Assembly: GCF_000373765.1 (NCBI RefSeq)
Contig: NZ_KB892426.1
Span: forward strand, 62,001 to 126,000
Length of the DNA stretch: 64,000 nt
Direction: 5' to 3'
Source of the DNA: Legionella shakespearei DSM 23087
GTDB lineage: Bacteria; Pseudomonadota; Gammaproteobacteria; Legionellales; Legionellaceae
The notes below the pieces were generated by a model, which did no database searches, was not told the origin of the DNA, and was given only the letters and a program-made list of their open reading frames with translations. Position 1 is the first letter of the stretch; each line of letters opens with the position of its first letter. The position numbers were made by a program, and so were the translations under genes. Of the stretch, positions 17,381 through 26,865 are shown piece by piece.

Positions 17381-18652
17381 ATGAAGAGTAAGTTGATAAG
17401 CACCAGAGTACAGGATAGTGCATCCATAGATGAAGCCATTAGGTTGGGTTTGGCACGTGATGGCGGACTTTATGTTCCTGAAGGTTTTCCTCAATATGCA
17501 GTTGATGAATTTTATCAGCATGAAAACCTGGCGGATTTTGCCGCACCTTTGCTGGCTCCATTTTTTCAAGAAAGCAGTTTGCTGATTGACAGGAACTTTT
17601 GCCAACAGGTATTTTCTTTTCCCATGCCTTTGTACTCTTTATCAGAAAACACTTATATCCTGGAATTGTTTCATGGCCCAACTCTCTCTTTTAAAGATTT
17701 CGGTGCACGTTTTTTTGCCCATTGCCTGCAGCATTTACTACAAAAACCAACAACGGTTTTGGTGGCTACCTCAGGCGATACGGGAAGTGCTGTGGCCAGT
17801 GCTTTGCATAATAAAAAAGGCATACGGGGTATTATTTTATTTCCCAAAGACAAGATCAGTCTCAGACAACAATCGCAAATTACCTGTTGGGGCGATAACA
17901 TTCATGCCATTGCGATAAGCGGCAATTTTGATCAATGCCAGCAATTGGTAAAACAGGCTTTTGCACAGACTGAGAATCAAGATATTTTGACAACGGCAAA
18001 CAGCATTAATATAGCTCGTTTGTTACCGCAAATGGTTTTTTATGCTTATACCAGTATTCAAATGGTGAAGTTACATAAAAAGCCGGCCAATTTCATAGTC
18101 CCCAGCGGAAATTTGGGGAACGTCACAGCCTGCTATTGGGCTAAAGAAGCCGGTTTTCCTATAGATGAAATACACATCGCCAATAATGCCAACAAGGTAT
18201 TGTCAGATTATCTGAGCAGCGGGGTTTATCACCCTGCGCCCAGTGTAAAAACCCTGGCTAATGCAATGGATGTAGGCGATCCCAGTAATCTTGAGCGGTT
18301 GATTCATTTGTTTCCTTCATTTGTAGCATTTAAAAATAATATGGATGTGGAGTCCGTTCAGGATGAGGAGATAAAAACGGCACTAATTGATTGTTACAAA
18401 AAATACAATTACATACTTTGTCCGCATACCGCGACTGCGTATCATCGTTTGCATTCTGTGGATAAGACAAAGCCATGGATCATTGCCGCAACCGCTCATC
18501 CTGTGAAGTTTAATGAACTGATTGAAGATTTGTTGGATATTAGTATTCCAATTCCAACGACTTTGGCAAATATGTTGGCTAAGGAACAGAAATATACTGA
18601 AATTGAGCCGGTTTACGCCTCTTTGCAACACATTCTAACCACGGATTCGTAG
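17381..18652 (+). CDS. thrC: threonine synthase
   Basis: 423 residues from the ATG at 17381 with GAGGG at about 17370-17374 as ribosome-binding site; a TTG one codon earlier (17378) is the alternative. The PLP lysine is in FHGPTLSFKDFGARFF near residue 105, and VATSGDTGSAV is the phosphate-binding motif. Converts O-phosphohomoserine to threonine. Last gene of the thrABC operon. The ribosome-binding site sits only a few bases outside the D1 element, so expression may depend on read-through of that palindrome. Confidence 0.95.
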   Translation: MKSKLISTRVQDSASIDEAIRLGLARDGGLYVPEGFPQYAVDEFYQHENLADFAAPLLAPFFQESSLLIDRNFCQQVFSFPMPLYSLSENTYILELFHGPTLSFKDFGARFFAHCLQHLLQKPTTVLVATSGDTGSAVASALHNKKGIRGIILFPKDKISLRQQSQITCWGDNIHAIAISGNFDQCQQLVKQAFAQTENQDILTTANSINIARLLPQMVFYAYTSIQMVKLHKKPANFIVPSGNLGNVTACYWAKEAGFPIDEIHIANNANKVLSDYLSSGVYHPAPSVKTLANAMDVGDPSNLERLIHLFPSFVAFKNNMDVESVQDEEIKTALIDCYKKYNYILCPHTATAYHRLHSVDKTKPWIIAATAHPVKFNELIEDLLDISIPIPTTLANMLAKEQKYTEIEPVYASLQHILTTDS

Positions 18653-18717
18653 CCCGGTTGCTTGCAACCGGGATTGTTCACGTTAACACATCATTGTATT
18701 ACCCCGATCTATGCCCC

Positions 18718-18839
18718 TCCCCGATCTACGTCGTCCTGAGCGCGTCTTTTTGCGCGAAGGATCTCCAAATACTGGCACCATGCCGCTTTCAGGAGATCCT
18801 TCGCGCAAAAAGACGCGCTCAGGACGACGTAGATCGGGG
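18718..18839. repeat. B-family palindrome (copy B3, nearly perfect)
   Basis: Long inverted repeat with CGATCTACGTCGTCCTGAGC arms and the GCGCGAAGGATCTCC inner arm; loop AAATACTGGCACCATGCCGC. Long enough to act as a bidirectional terminator for the two convergent genes around it, though it lacks a clear T-run. Confidence 0.85.
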
Positions 18840-18924
18840 TAATACAATGATGTGAAAAGAGCCAGTTGCTTTTAGCCTGGCTACAAACCGTGCCAGAATT
18901 CAGTGGGTACGGTCTTTGCCAATC

Positions 18925-19040
18925 TGGCACAATCTCTCGGAACCCCCTGCCGGGCTTGGCTTTTAGGGCGTTGTGCGCAGGGACGCGCACATCGACCGCA
19001 TGGATGCAGGTTTCCCTAAAAGCCAAGCCCGGCAAGGGGG
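18925..19040. repeat. G-family palindrome (copy G2)
   Basis: Same core and outer flank (GGCACAATCTCTCGGAA) as G1 in inverted orientation, but the arms are CCGGGCTTGGC and GCCAAGCCCGG instead of the AACCTAAGCGTGTC pair. The change is matched on both arms, so pairing is kept. Confidence 0.8.
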
Positions 19041-19125
19041 TTCTTGCTCCGGACTTTGATACAGGTACCTCTTATAAAGTTGATTGCCACTTCGATCCCG
19101 GTTGCAAGCAACCGGGCTACATTCC

Positions 19126-22100
19126 TTAATAAAGAATACAATCAGTCTCCATCTTCATGCCTTCTTGCTTGCCCGCCTCTGCAAACAAATTACGTGGTGA
19201 GGGTGCAGGGCTGAAGAATTTTTGTTTTGCGACAGTCTTCGCTTCGAAATAATCCTCAACCAATGTGTTTGCTTGCTGCTCTTTAAGATGGAATTTATCG
19301 ACAAGAATTTCAGGATACTCGCCTTTATCATACTCTTTAACAACAATCTTCATCAAACGGTTGCCCAATGCTTTAGAGAAAGATTGGCGCTTGCTGAATG
19401 AAATCGGATTTTGAGTTCCCAGTATGCAAAAGCCCGGAGTTACCTGCATGTTTGCATCAAAAACAGTACCCGACAACAGTTCATTCAAGGCAATTTCGTC
19501 AGCATTGGAGTTGAACTCATCGACTAAAACCGGGCAACCTTTTTTAGCTGCCAGTATGAGCTTATTGCGCATTTCCTGTGGTCTTGACGGGTTCACAACA
19601 ACATACTCAATGTGACGCGCCTTGAGATAGCTCACTAACAAACGGCTCTTGCCGACACCCGGTTCTCCCTCTAAAACCAGTCCATTAATGCCGGCATCCT
19701 GACTGACTTCCTGGGTTTGTTTAAGCCGTAATCCATTAAAAAACTCATCCAGTTTGTGAGCGATTTTCAGTCTGGAAGGGGTCCAGATAAAATCGTGGTT
19801 TTCAGCAGTCAGATCCTGCTTTAAATGCTGTATTTCTTCATGTCCTATTTGCTTCCACATAGCATAGGTGGGAACCATTTTGGGTTTCTTGTCCCGGTGC
19901 TTCTTGCCAGGAGCTGGTTCAGAATATTTCAGTTCATGCACGATATCCTGAATAGCCTTCTTATCAACCAACATCGATTTCAGTTCCTGTGCTATAGCAA
20001 CGCGCAACAGACTCAATTCACTTAACTCAGCAAGAGATGGATTACGGGTATAATTAAGGGTACGAACCAATATAGATTGAGCATTACGTGGTGTAATGAC
20101 CACACCTGCTTCTTTAGCTTTTTCCATGTAGCTCTTGATATGAGACAAAAGCTCGTGTGACATGCGGAATTTCGCTAGCAAAGGCGCTAAAATTTTATCC
20201 AAAGGCTGACCCGAGAACTGCAGATAATAAGGGAAGCGTTTAAACAGTTCCGGATTATTTCTTCCCTGATACTGGGGAGGGTTACCAGCAAAAATAATTC
20301 GCAGTCCCGGTTTGACAGGATAATTCATACCATCTATCCACACATCAGGCTCACCACTAGCAATCCGGTCAAGCAGCGCATAGTCTTCATCACTGAGGTT
20401 TGCTTCGTCGATGAAAAGAAAAGCAGAGGGGTTGTCAGATTGCAAGGCATCAACCAGCGATTTCATCCCTTGATAGAGTTCAAAGGATTTGTGTTGGCGT
20501 AAAAAATGCTCTTTCAAGGTATGGGTTACAAAGTAACTTTTTCCTTCACCGGTATCACTGAGCAAAAAGACGAAACGGCGATGTTGCAGTGCCTGAAGAA
20601 CCGTCTCAACAGTCGTTGGTTCCAAACCGCTCTTGACTAAGCCCTGGCTTAATTCAAGCTGCCTTACCGTGTCGTCAACCCAGGCTTCTGCCTGTGCCGG
20701 ATCCGTTGGTTTGCCTATGAAATGGCTGTATGCAGGTTTCATAGCCAGTTTATCGTAACAATCCTTCAAACGTTTAGCAGCGGCTTTGGGCAGAGCATTA
20801 TAATATTGTTCTGTATCATGTTGTTCCACGCGATAGGGGATGCCTGATAACTGTGCTTCATGTTCAGCGATGACGGTTATTTTGCTGTGTATAATGGTTT
20901 TTTGACCATTAATCAGTAAATAGGGCGGCTTCATTAATAATGAGTGCAGTTGTTGCAGGAATCTTGGCGAGAATTGACCTTTGAAGACAATATCCTGCCC
21001 TTGTTCCAGAGCTTTGAGCAAGTCAGTATGTGTTACATCGAAATGCAAATCACCGGCTTTAAATTGATAGAACAAGCTGGTTATTTGCGTTTCTGGTTTC
21101 ACGGTGATAACACAACGCCTGTCAAGTTGCTCCAGAGTTTTATCGACATCATTACTAACCACAAAATCGATAGATGCAGGTTTTTCAAGAGCGATTTTAC
21201 CACAGTTCCAAGTTTTCATTACTTCGGGAACAGTGACCTCACCTACAGTTTGAATGCTCAATGCACAATCATACTTCGCAGCTTCCATGGTCAATTTATA
21301 CCAGTCCGCATCAGAAATGGTTTTGGTAACGATTAAATTGATTGCAGGGAAGCGTGCAAAAAAACCTTTATCCAATGCAATACTGCCATCGGGTAGAACA
21401 ACCTGCTTTTCAAAAAAGTTAGGCAGGCTTGCTGTGTTCAGCAGGAGCTGTTCACCAGCGTTCAGCTCAGACTGACGCAACATGGGAATGTTATAAACAG
21501 GATCACCAAGATGTACCTTGAAATTATTAGGTAATTGATGCCATTCACCATTAAAATAATAACGTTTATGATTCACCAATTGTTTGTAGGCAAGCACAAA
21601 TTCCGGATCATGCAACGGTGGATTATGAATGGTAAATTCCTGCACGCCGGCTTCAATGGCTTTTGCCAATTCACCTTGAGTCACATAAAAATGCTGGTTT
21701 TCCATACGGTATTGGCCAAACAAATCACTCTGCCATTCCTGATTCGGAGACAGAACGGCATCAAAGGGCTGAATCATTGCCTTGGACGCAACTAAAGGTA
21801 CTGCTGTTTCAGCAAGCTTTGGACAGATACTGACCGCATCAAATCGGGAATAAAAATCCTCCTTTTTATTCTTTAAAGTGTGTTCATCAGATAAGACCAC
21901 AATACGAACATTGGCAGGAACAGGCATGCCAAAAAGATTGCGATCGAGGTCATCAATGATGCTGTTGTAGGGCGTATCATTAATTCCTGAGTCGCTCCAA
22001 TTGATAATCCAATGGAAAGGTTGCTGGGGATTTTGAGCTGCTTGCTCTAAAAATCTCGCAATGGGGCTTGGTACTGAATGCCAGGTTCCAGAGGCGATGT

Positions 22101-25100
22101 GCAGGGACGTCAGCGATAATTCAGCAAGACTTGTAGTGACATGCATGGCAGGATTACCACTGGCACGCTCATTAATCAGTGCTGCATCCTTGGTCTTAAT
22201 GCTTACCAGGCGACGAGCAGGGCTGTCAGCTGAAGTGATTTCCGTCAGGAGGTTTTGGGCTATGGTGCTTGTCAGCGGATGCGAGTTCCATGTTTGGAAA
22301 GGATTGTTCACATCAAGCATGATTTCATCGCCAACATCTGCTTGCTTGGGCAGGGGTAAATCCGCGATAGGTTTCATTTTCAGCGGAGGAAGGTTTGCCC
22401 CAAGATTATAAAAGGTCCTTTTTCCCTGCTGGGTGACACAAAGGTAATTATTGGTATAACTCTTAACGATTTTGCTGCTGATTCCAAATCCTTCACACAG
22501 TGCTTGCGCAAGCTTCAGGCGTTGGTTTGCATTCCCTTGTCTGGTCTCAATGAAGTGGTTTAATTGTTCACTTTCGGTCATATTTTTAGTCGACAATACC
22601 CGTGCATCAGAGAAGTTGCAATAACTGACTATGGCCGCAATAAGGTCTTTTGGAGGCAGAACCTCTAATTTGCTGCGCATTTGACCTATGAGCTGGCCGT
22701 CATCATGAAAACGCAATTGGCCAATATATTTAGTATTCGCCGAGAACAGATTAGCAGTGCCTTGCTCATGATTAATAATTAATCCTTCAGGTGATTGAAC
22801 CGCATAATGCAGTATCTGTTGTGGCGGTAAGCTATTTAGTTTTAGAAAATAATAACCGCTGTCATTATCACGCGCCAATTCATAATCTTCTGCGTTCAAA
22901 GAAAGAGCGAGCAATTCATCTTTATGGGTTAATGCCGGAATCTGCCACCAGGTACGAAGCGGTACCTGACTCAAGTCAGCCTGAGCATAATGCACGTTCT
23001 CTTCAGGATGATTAAGAACCAACTCATACACTTGTCTTGCTGTGCCATAGTTCTGTGCCTGATAGGGGACTAAAGATTTAGGTTCCTGTTCCATACAGAC
23101 TTGGTACGATTGAGGAGCTGCCTGCTCTTCAGCACTGGGTTGTAAAAAGATTTGTGGCACTGTTTTATCGGGTTCCGTTGTACTCATTGGAACCGTCTTT
23201 AAATTATAATGGTGGCCGCCCAAATCGATATTGGTGGACTTTCCTTCATAGGTTACGCTGGCAAAGCAGGACGCCTCGTTTTTGACTAACAAAGCGTTAA
23301 TGCCTAGTTCTGTTGCAAGAGCAGTAAAGAGCGAAGCACGATGTTGACTCAATCCTGTACGTTTTGTGATGAGGCCATTGAATAATTCAGCAGTTGATTT
23401 TGATCCAATTTTGTCACCATGCACTTGAGAAAAACAGCAAAACCAGGCAAGAGCAGCTATTCGTTCCGGTACAGGCAAACTCATAAGCTTATTATATGCT
23501 TCGTTTTTAGAAAGTTGACCTGACTCGTTGAAGCGGAGTTGCTGAATGGTTGATCTGTAATTTTGCTTAGGAGTTGGAATCGCTAAATTTGCCGGGTTTT
23601 TCTTTACGATAAAGTGCAGGACATCATTGTCTTTAAGCTCTTTGACTGGAACAACATAGTAAAGACCTGATTGTTGATCCAGATGAATTTCCACTTTATC
23701 CGACTGATTTACTGCCAGAACTTCATCCCCTTGTCCCAAGGCTGGCAGCAAATATTTTTTATCCCGATAAAATCCTTTTAAAGAACACTGCCCATAATGG
23801 ATGGATTCATCAGCAAAACCTGGAGAATGTTCAAAGGCAAGCGCCAATTGTTCCGCTGTTGCAAAGGATTCAGGCTTGATTTTTACGGTTTGCTTTGCTG
23901 TGACCGGTTTAAACTCTCCATGTTCCCAATGAAGTGTTTTCAGGATGTATTTATCCGCGCCTGGATTTTGTACGTGTCCTTTAAAAAGTTCCCTGACGTG
24001 TTTGTCAGTTTTTTCTGTCCAGGTAATATCACCATCCAAAATAATAGATGGCAAATAATCCAAACTGAAATCCTCCTTAATTATCTTTACTTTGGGATAT
24101 TGTTGTTGCAGGTAGGCTAATTCGGATGAAGTGAGAGTCGATTGAATGTCCAACTGAAGTGTTTTAAGTTTTGGAGCCTGCTCTAAAATGGCTTGAGCTT
24201 GCTGCACCGTCACATCACGTGCTCCTAGCTCTATCTTTTTCATTTCTTTCAAGGCACTGGGCAACAAGGTTAGTTCCTTTTTACCTAACGCACTATTCAA
24301 TGAGTTTTTAAGTGATCTGGCATTAGGCGCTGCATTTAACAGAGCACTTAATTGTTCTGAACTGATATGGGTACATCCCAAATCCAGTTTATTGAGTTTT
24401 GGAAGTGAATCAGGGGTTACCGTTATTCGAATATCAGACCAGTCTCTCATAAATGACATACTCAATTCTATGAGATTGGGAGCATTATTAAGCGCAGCAT
24501 TGATGTATTGAGTATTTTTACTCATACATAACCGGGTCAGCTGATTTAAAGGAACTAATGATGGCTCTTGATCATTGAGAATTTCATTATCCATCAGGAA
24601 CAGCTCGCCCACATTAGAGGCATGATTTACTAACAGATTTAAATTCTTTGAATTAATTTTTGCTTTATCAATCCACAGCCTTTTCAAGTTCAGATTCGAT
24701 TTAAGCTTAAGCTCTGCCTTAGTCAGATCGATGTTTTTAACATAAAGTGATTGCAAGTGTGGTGAAGCATTTATTAGATGGTTCAGCGCATCAGGATGGG
24801 TTGACTTTGATCCAACACGCAATTCCTTAAGTTGTGCCAGTGCATGAGGCCTAAGCTCGTGCAAATCTCCGGTTAAATTGTCACATTCTTCAATAGATAA
24901 CTGGTTCAACTGAGGACAGGAATGAATCAGGGTCGTTAGCGCTGCTGCATCCAGATTCGACTCATTTAATTTTAATGTTTTTAAATGACTGTGGCTCAAT
25001 GCAGGCAATGGTGTTGTTCCCTGAATTAGCCCTGTATTCGCCCACCCATCCACGCTTTCCAGATTATCTGCTGCGTGCAGTAAATTGATTAATCCATCAA

Positions 25101-26742
25101 AAGGTAAATCTGTGTGGTGTATTCTAAGTTTATTTAAGTTGGGTAAAGCGCTTTTTGCCAAATTACCGTTACCCTTGTTTAAACCCCTGACGCCATCAAG
25201 ATGAATCTCATGGCAACTGTCAGCATTAGCGAGAATGCTGTTAAACTGTTGTCGTGTCAGGCTCATGCTTTCTATTTGTAGTTCTTCAAGCTTGGATAGG
25301 TTAAGCGTATCAATGGTTGTGTCATCAAATGAATGACACTTACGTAAATCTATTTTTTTTATGCCAGGTGCAGCTTGGGCTAAAATCTCAAACTGTTTTG
25401 GCGTGATAGAAGATTCGCTCAAATACATGCTTTTAAGATGGGCCAATGAATTAGGTTTCAGGCTGAATGGTAAGGTGTTTATGTTCTTGCAATCATAGAC
25501 ACTAAGATTCTCAAGATTAGGACATGCCTGTAAGAGAATCTGTAGTTGCTGTGCTGTAATAGGCAGATTGCTCAAGTTTAATTGCTTTACATGAGATAAT
25601 TGGTCTGGTTTCAGTGTCAGTACCAATTTGTCCAGATCTTTGCAGCCTCTAATGCTCAATGTTTCAAGATGTTCTGTTTTACTTAAAAGCAGGGAAATTG
25701 AGTCTGAAGTCATTTCTATATTTTTAAGCGAGAGATTTTTCAGGGTGAGAAAATCATGGGTATCGACACTATGCAGTACTTGACGAAACTCCTCATCAGA
25801 AAGCATGCAGTTGCCCAATTCCATCGTTTCTATAGTATTACTTTTTATCGCTTGAATCAGAAAATCTGGTGACAAAGCAAGTCCATTAAGCTGCAGAGAA
25901 CGTAATTTTAAAGAGCTTAGATTACTAACGTGCAGTTTCTCTTTCCTTGAAAACCACTCAGAACTATTGTTAACCTGTATGGCTTCCATATTGGGGGCTG
26001 ATTCAATGATGCCGCTGATGACCTGGGGTTCAGGAAAAACATTATGAATGCATAAGCCTGCAAAATGCCTGTTTAATTGATTAAACAGAGGGTGTGCGCG
26101 TTTTGCCATTTGTAACCATTCTTTCCCGAAATGCACTTTATTGTGAAGATCCATGGTTAAGGTGATTTTTTCATCAGGTCCTATGCTTTCGATAAGCAAC
26201 TGCATTTCATGTTCAGAATATTTGCTAGGAAACAGAGGAAAATCAATTTTTTCACAATAATAATCTCCTGAGTACGCATGCAATAGCGGACTATCAAAGA
26301 CTTTAAACGTTCCCTCCGCTAAATTATGACTGTAAGCTAACTGTTCTGCTTTAGTATTGGATATAGGTTTGAAATCATCTAAAAGAATTTTTAAATGATC
26401 CTCACTGGTTGCTTTAATCAATCCATTATTGGTAGAAACATACAGTTCGAATCCCTGTTTTAATAATCCTTCCAGGCGTTCTCGCAGCCTCCATTCTGCA
26501 CCTGACCCATCATAATTCTCACTACGGAATAAAAGCATCCAGGCATTAATTACTAAAGATTTTTTCTTCTTCTGAGTTGAAATATTTAATAAGTCAAAGC
26601 AATCTTGCTTTTTATCGAGAAAGCGTTGGAGATTAAGCACTCCTTCCGGATCTTTGGTTTTAACTACAGCACTTTTTGTGTGTTCATAAAGCAGGCCAAA
26701 TTGTTCCCATTGCTGTTCGAGCTTGATTGCATTGTCTTTCAT
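19126..26742 (-). CDS. giant LRR / degenerate transglutaminase-like / double AAA+ protein, candidate effector
   Basis: 2538 residues; ATG preceded by an AGGAAG ribosome-binding site. No signal peptide. About 230-890: a long series of leucine-rich repeats. About 935-1220 and 1240-1500: two copies of one module, each with a transglutaminase-like core (RTGLSQHRASLFTALATELG near 1127; a counterpart near 1405) in which the catalytic Cys is absent. About 2050-2200: first AAA+ domain with P-loop TGEGKS (the leading Gly of GxxxxGKS is missing) and Walker B FLFIDEAN. About 2350-2500: second AAA+ domain with canonical GEPGVGKS, Walker B VLVDEF, sensor GTQN and an Arg-finger-like GNR. The AAA type resembles the McrB/midasin/dynein group. 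Eukaryotic-like LRRs and size suggest a Dot/Icm effector; this is inference. The C-terminus is CILY. Confidence 0.8.
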   Translation of the reverse strand: MKDNAIKLEQQWEQFGLLYEHTKSAVVKTKDPEGVLNLQRFLDKKQDCFDLLNISTQKKKKSLVINAWMLLFRSENYDGSGAEWRLRERLEGLLKQGFELYVSTNNGLIKATSEDHLKILLDDFKPISNTKAEQLAYSHNLAEGTFKVFDSPLLHAYSGDYYCEKIDFPLFPSKYSEHEMQLLIESIGPDEKITLTMDLHNKVHFGKEWLQMAKRAHPLFNQLNRHFAGLCIHNVFPEPQVISGIIESAPNMEAIQVNNSSEWFSRKEKLHVSNLSSLKLRSLQLNGLALSPDFLIQAIKSNTIETMELGNCMLSDEEFRQVLHSVDTHDFLTLKNLSLKNIEMTSDSISLLLSKTEHLETLSIRGCKDLDKLVLTLKPDQLSHVKQLNLSNLPITAQQLQILLQACPNLENLSVYDCKNINTLPFSLKPNSLAHLKSMYLSESSITPKQFEILAQAAPGIKKIDLRKCHSFDDTTIDTLNLSKLEELQIESMSLTRQQFNSILANADSCHEIHLDGVRGLNKGNGNLAKSALPNLNKLRIHHTDLPFDGLINLLHAADNLESVDGWANTGLIQGTTPLPALSHSHLKTLKLNESNLDAAALTTLIHSCPQLNQLSIEECDNLTGDLHELRPHALAQLKELRVGSKSTHPDALNHLINASPHLQSLYVKNIDLTKAELKLKSNLNLKRLWIDKAKINSKNLNLLVNHASNVGELFLMDNEILNDQEPSLVPLNQLTRLCMSKNTQYINAALNNAPNLIELSMSFMRDWSDIRITVTPDSLPKLNKLDLGCTHISSEQLSALLNAAPNARSLKNSLNSALGKKELTLLPSALKEMKKIELGARDVTVQQAQAILEQAPKLKTLQLDIQSTLTSSELAYLQQQYPKVKIIKEDFSLDYLPSIILDGDITWTEKTDKHVRELFKGHVQNPGADKYILKTLHWEHGEFKPVTAKQTVKIKPESFATAEQLALAFEHSPGFADESIHYGQCSLKGFYRDKKYLLPALGQGDEVLAVNQSDKVEIHLDQQSGLYYVVPVKELKDNDVLHFIVKKNPANLAIPTPKQNYRSTIQQLRFNESGQLSKNEAYNKLMSLPVPERIAALAWFCCFSQVHGDKIGSKSTAELFNGLITKRTGLSQHRASLFTALATELGINALLVKNEASCFASVTYEGKSTNIDLGGHHYNLKTVPMSTTEPDKTVPQIFLQPSAEEQAAPQSYQVCMEQEPKSLVPYQAQNYGTARQVYELVLNHPEENVHYAQADLSQVPLRTWWQIPALTHKDELLALSLNAEDYELARDNDSGYYFLKLNSLPPQQILHYAVQSPEGLIINHEQGTANLFSANTKYIGQLRFHDDGQLIGQMRSKLEVLPPKDLIAAIVSYCNFSDARVLSTKNMTESEQLNHFIETRQGNANQRLKLAQALCEGFGISSKIVKSYTNNYLCVTQQGKRTFYNLGANLPPLKMKPIADLPLPKQADVGDEIMLDVNNPFQTWNSHPLTSTIAQNLLTEITSADSPARRLVSIKTKDAALINERASGNPAMHVTTSLAELSLTSLHIASGTWHSVPSPIARFLEQAAQNPQQPFHWIINWSDSGINDTPYNSIIDDLDRNLFGMPVPANVRIVVLSDEHTLKNKKEDFYSRFDAVSICPKLAETAVPLVASKAMIQPFDAVLSPNQEWQSDLFGQYRMENQHFYVTQGELAKAIEAGVQEFTIHNPPLHDPEFVLAYKQLVNHKRYYFNGEWHQLPNNFKVHLGDPVYNIPMLRQSELNAGEQLLLNTASLPNFFEKQVVLPDGSIALDKGFFARFPAINLIVTKTISDADWYKLTMEAAKYDCALSIQTVGEVTVPEVMKTWNCGKIALEKPASIDFVVSNDVDKTLEQLDRRCVITVKPETQITSLFYQFKAGDLHFDVTHTDLLKALEQGQDIVFKGQFSPRFLQQLHSLLMKPPYLLINGQKTIIHSKITVIAEHEAQLSGIPYRVEQHDTEQYYNALPKAAAKRLKDCYDKLAMKPAYSHFIGKPTDPAQAEAWVDDTVRQLELSQGLVKSGLEPTTVETVLQALQHRRFVFLLSDTGEGKSYFVTHTLKEHFLRQHKSFELYQGMKSLVDALQSDNPSAFLFIDEANLSDEDYALLDRIASGEPDVWIDGMNYPVKPGLRIIFAGNPPQYQGRNNPELFKRFPYYLQFSGQPLDKILAPLLAKFRMSHELLSHIKSYMEKAKEAGVVITPRNAQSILVRTLNYTRNPSLAELSELSLLRVAIAQELKSMLVDKKAIQDIVHELKYSEPAPGKKHRDKKPKMVPTYAMWKQIGHEEIQHLKQDLTAENHDFIWTPSRLKIAHKLDEFFNGLRLKQTQEVSQDAGINGLVLEGEPGVGKSRLLVSYLKARHIEYVVVNPSRPQEMRNKLILAAKKGCPVLVDEFNSNADEIALNELLSGTVFDANMQVTPGFCILGTQNPISFSKRQSFSKALGNRLMKIVVKEYDKGEYPEILVDKFHLKEQQANTLVEDYFEAKTVAKQKFFSPAPSPRNLFAEAGKQEGMKMETDCILY

Positions 26743-26865
26743 TATTTCTTCCTGGTTGGACGTATAGTGGAGCCTGGCTGTTTATAACATTCGTCTCCTG
26801 GATTCCTCGGACAAGCCGAGGAACGTAGGAGTTAATATTCAAACCAGGTAAAGCTTAATGAATTA

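Larger units (their letters stand above)
18653..19125. repeat. thrC / giant AAA+ gene convergent intergenic repeats
   Basis: Gene-free between two convergent genes. Contents in order: A unit (GCCCGGTTGCTTGCAACCGGG variant) right after the thrC stop at 18652-18676, palindrome B3 at 18718-18839, a composite with G2 at about 18925-19040, and an inverted A unit at 19094-19121. The sequences flanking B3 (TGTATTACCCCGATCT and AGATCGGGGTAATACA) extend the inverted repeat. Confidence 0.8.
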
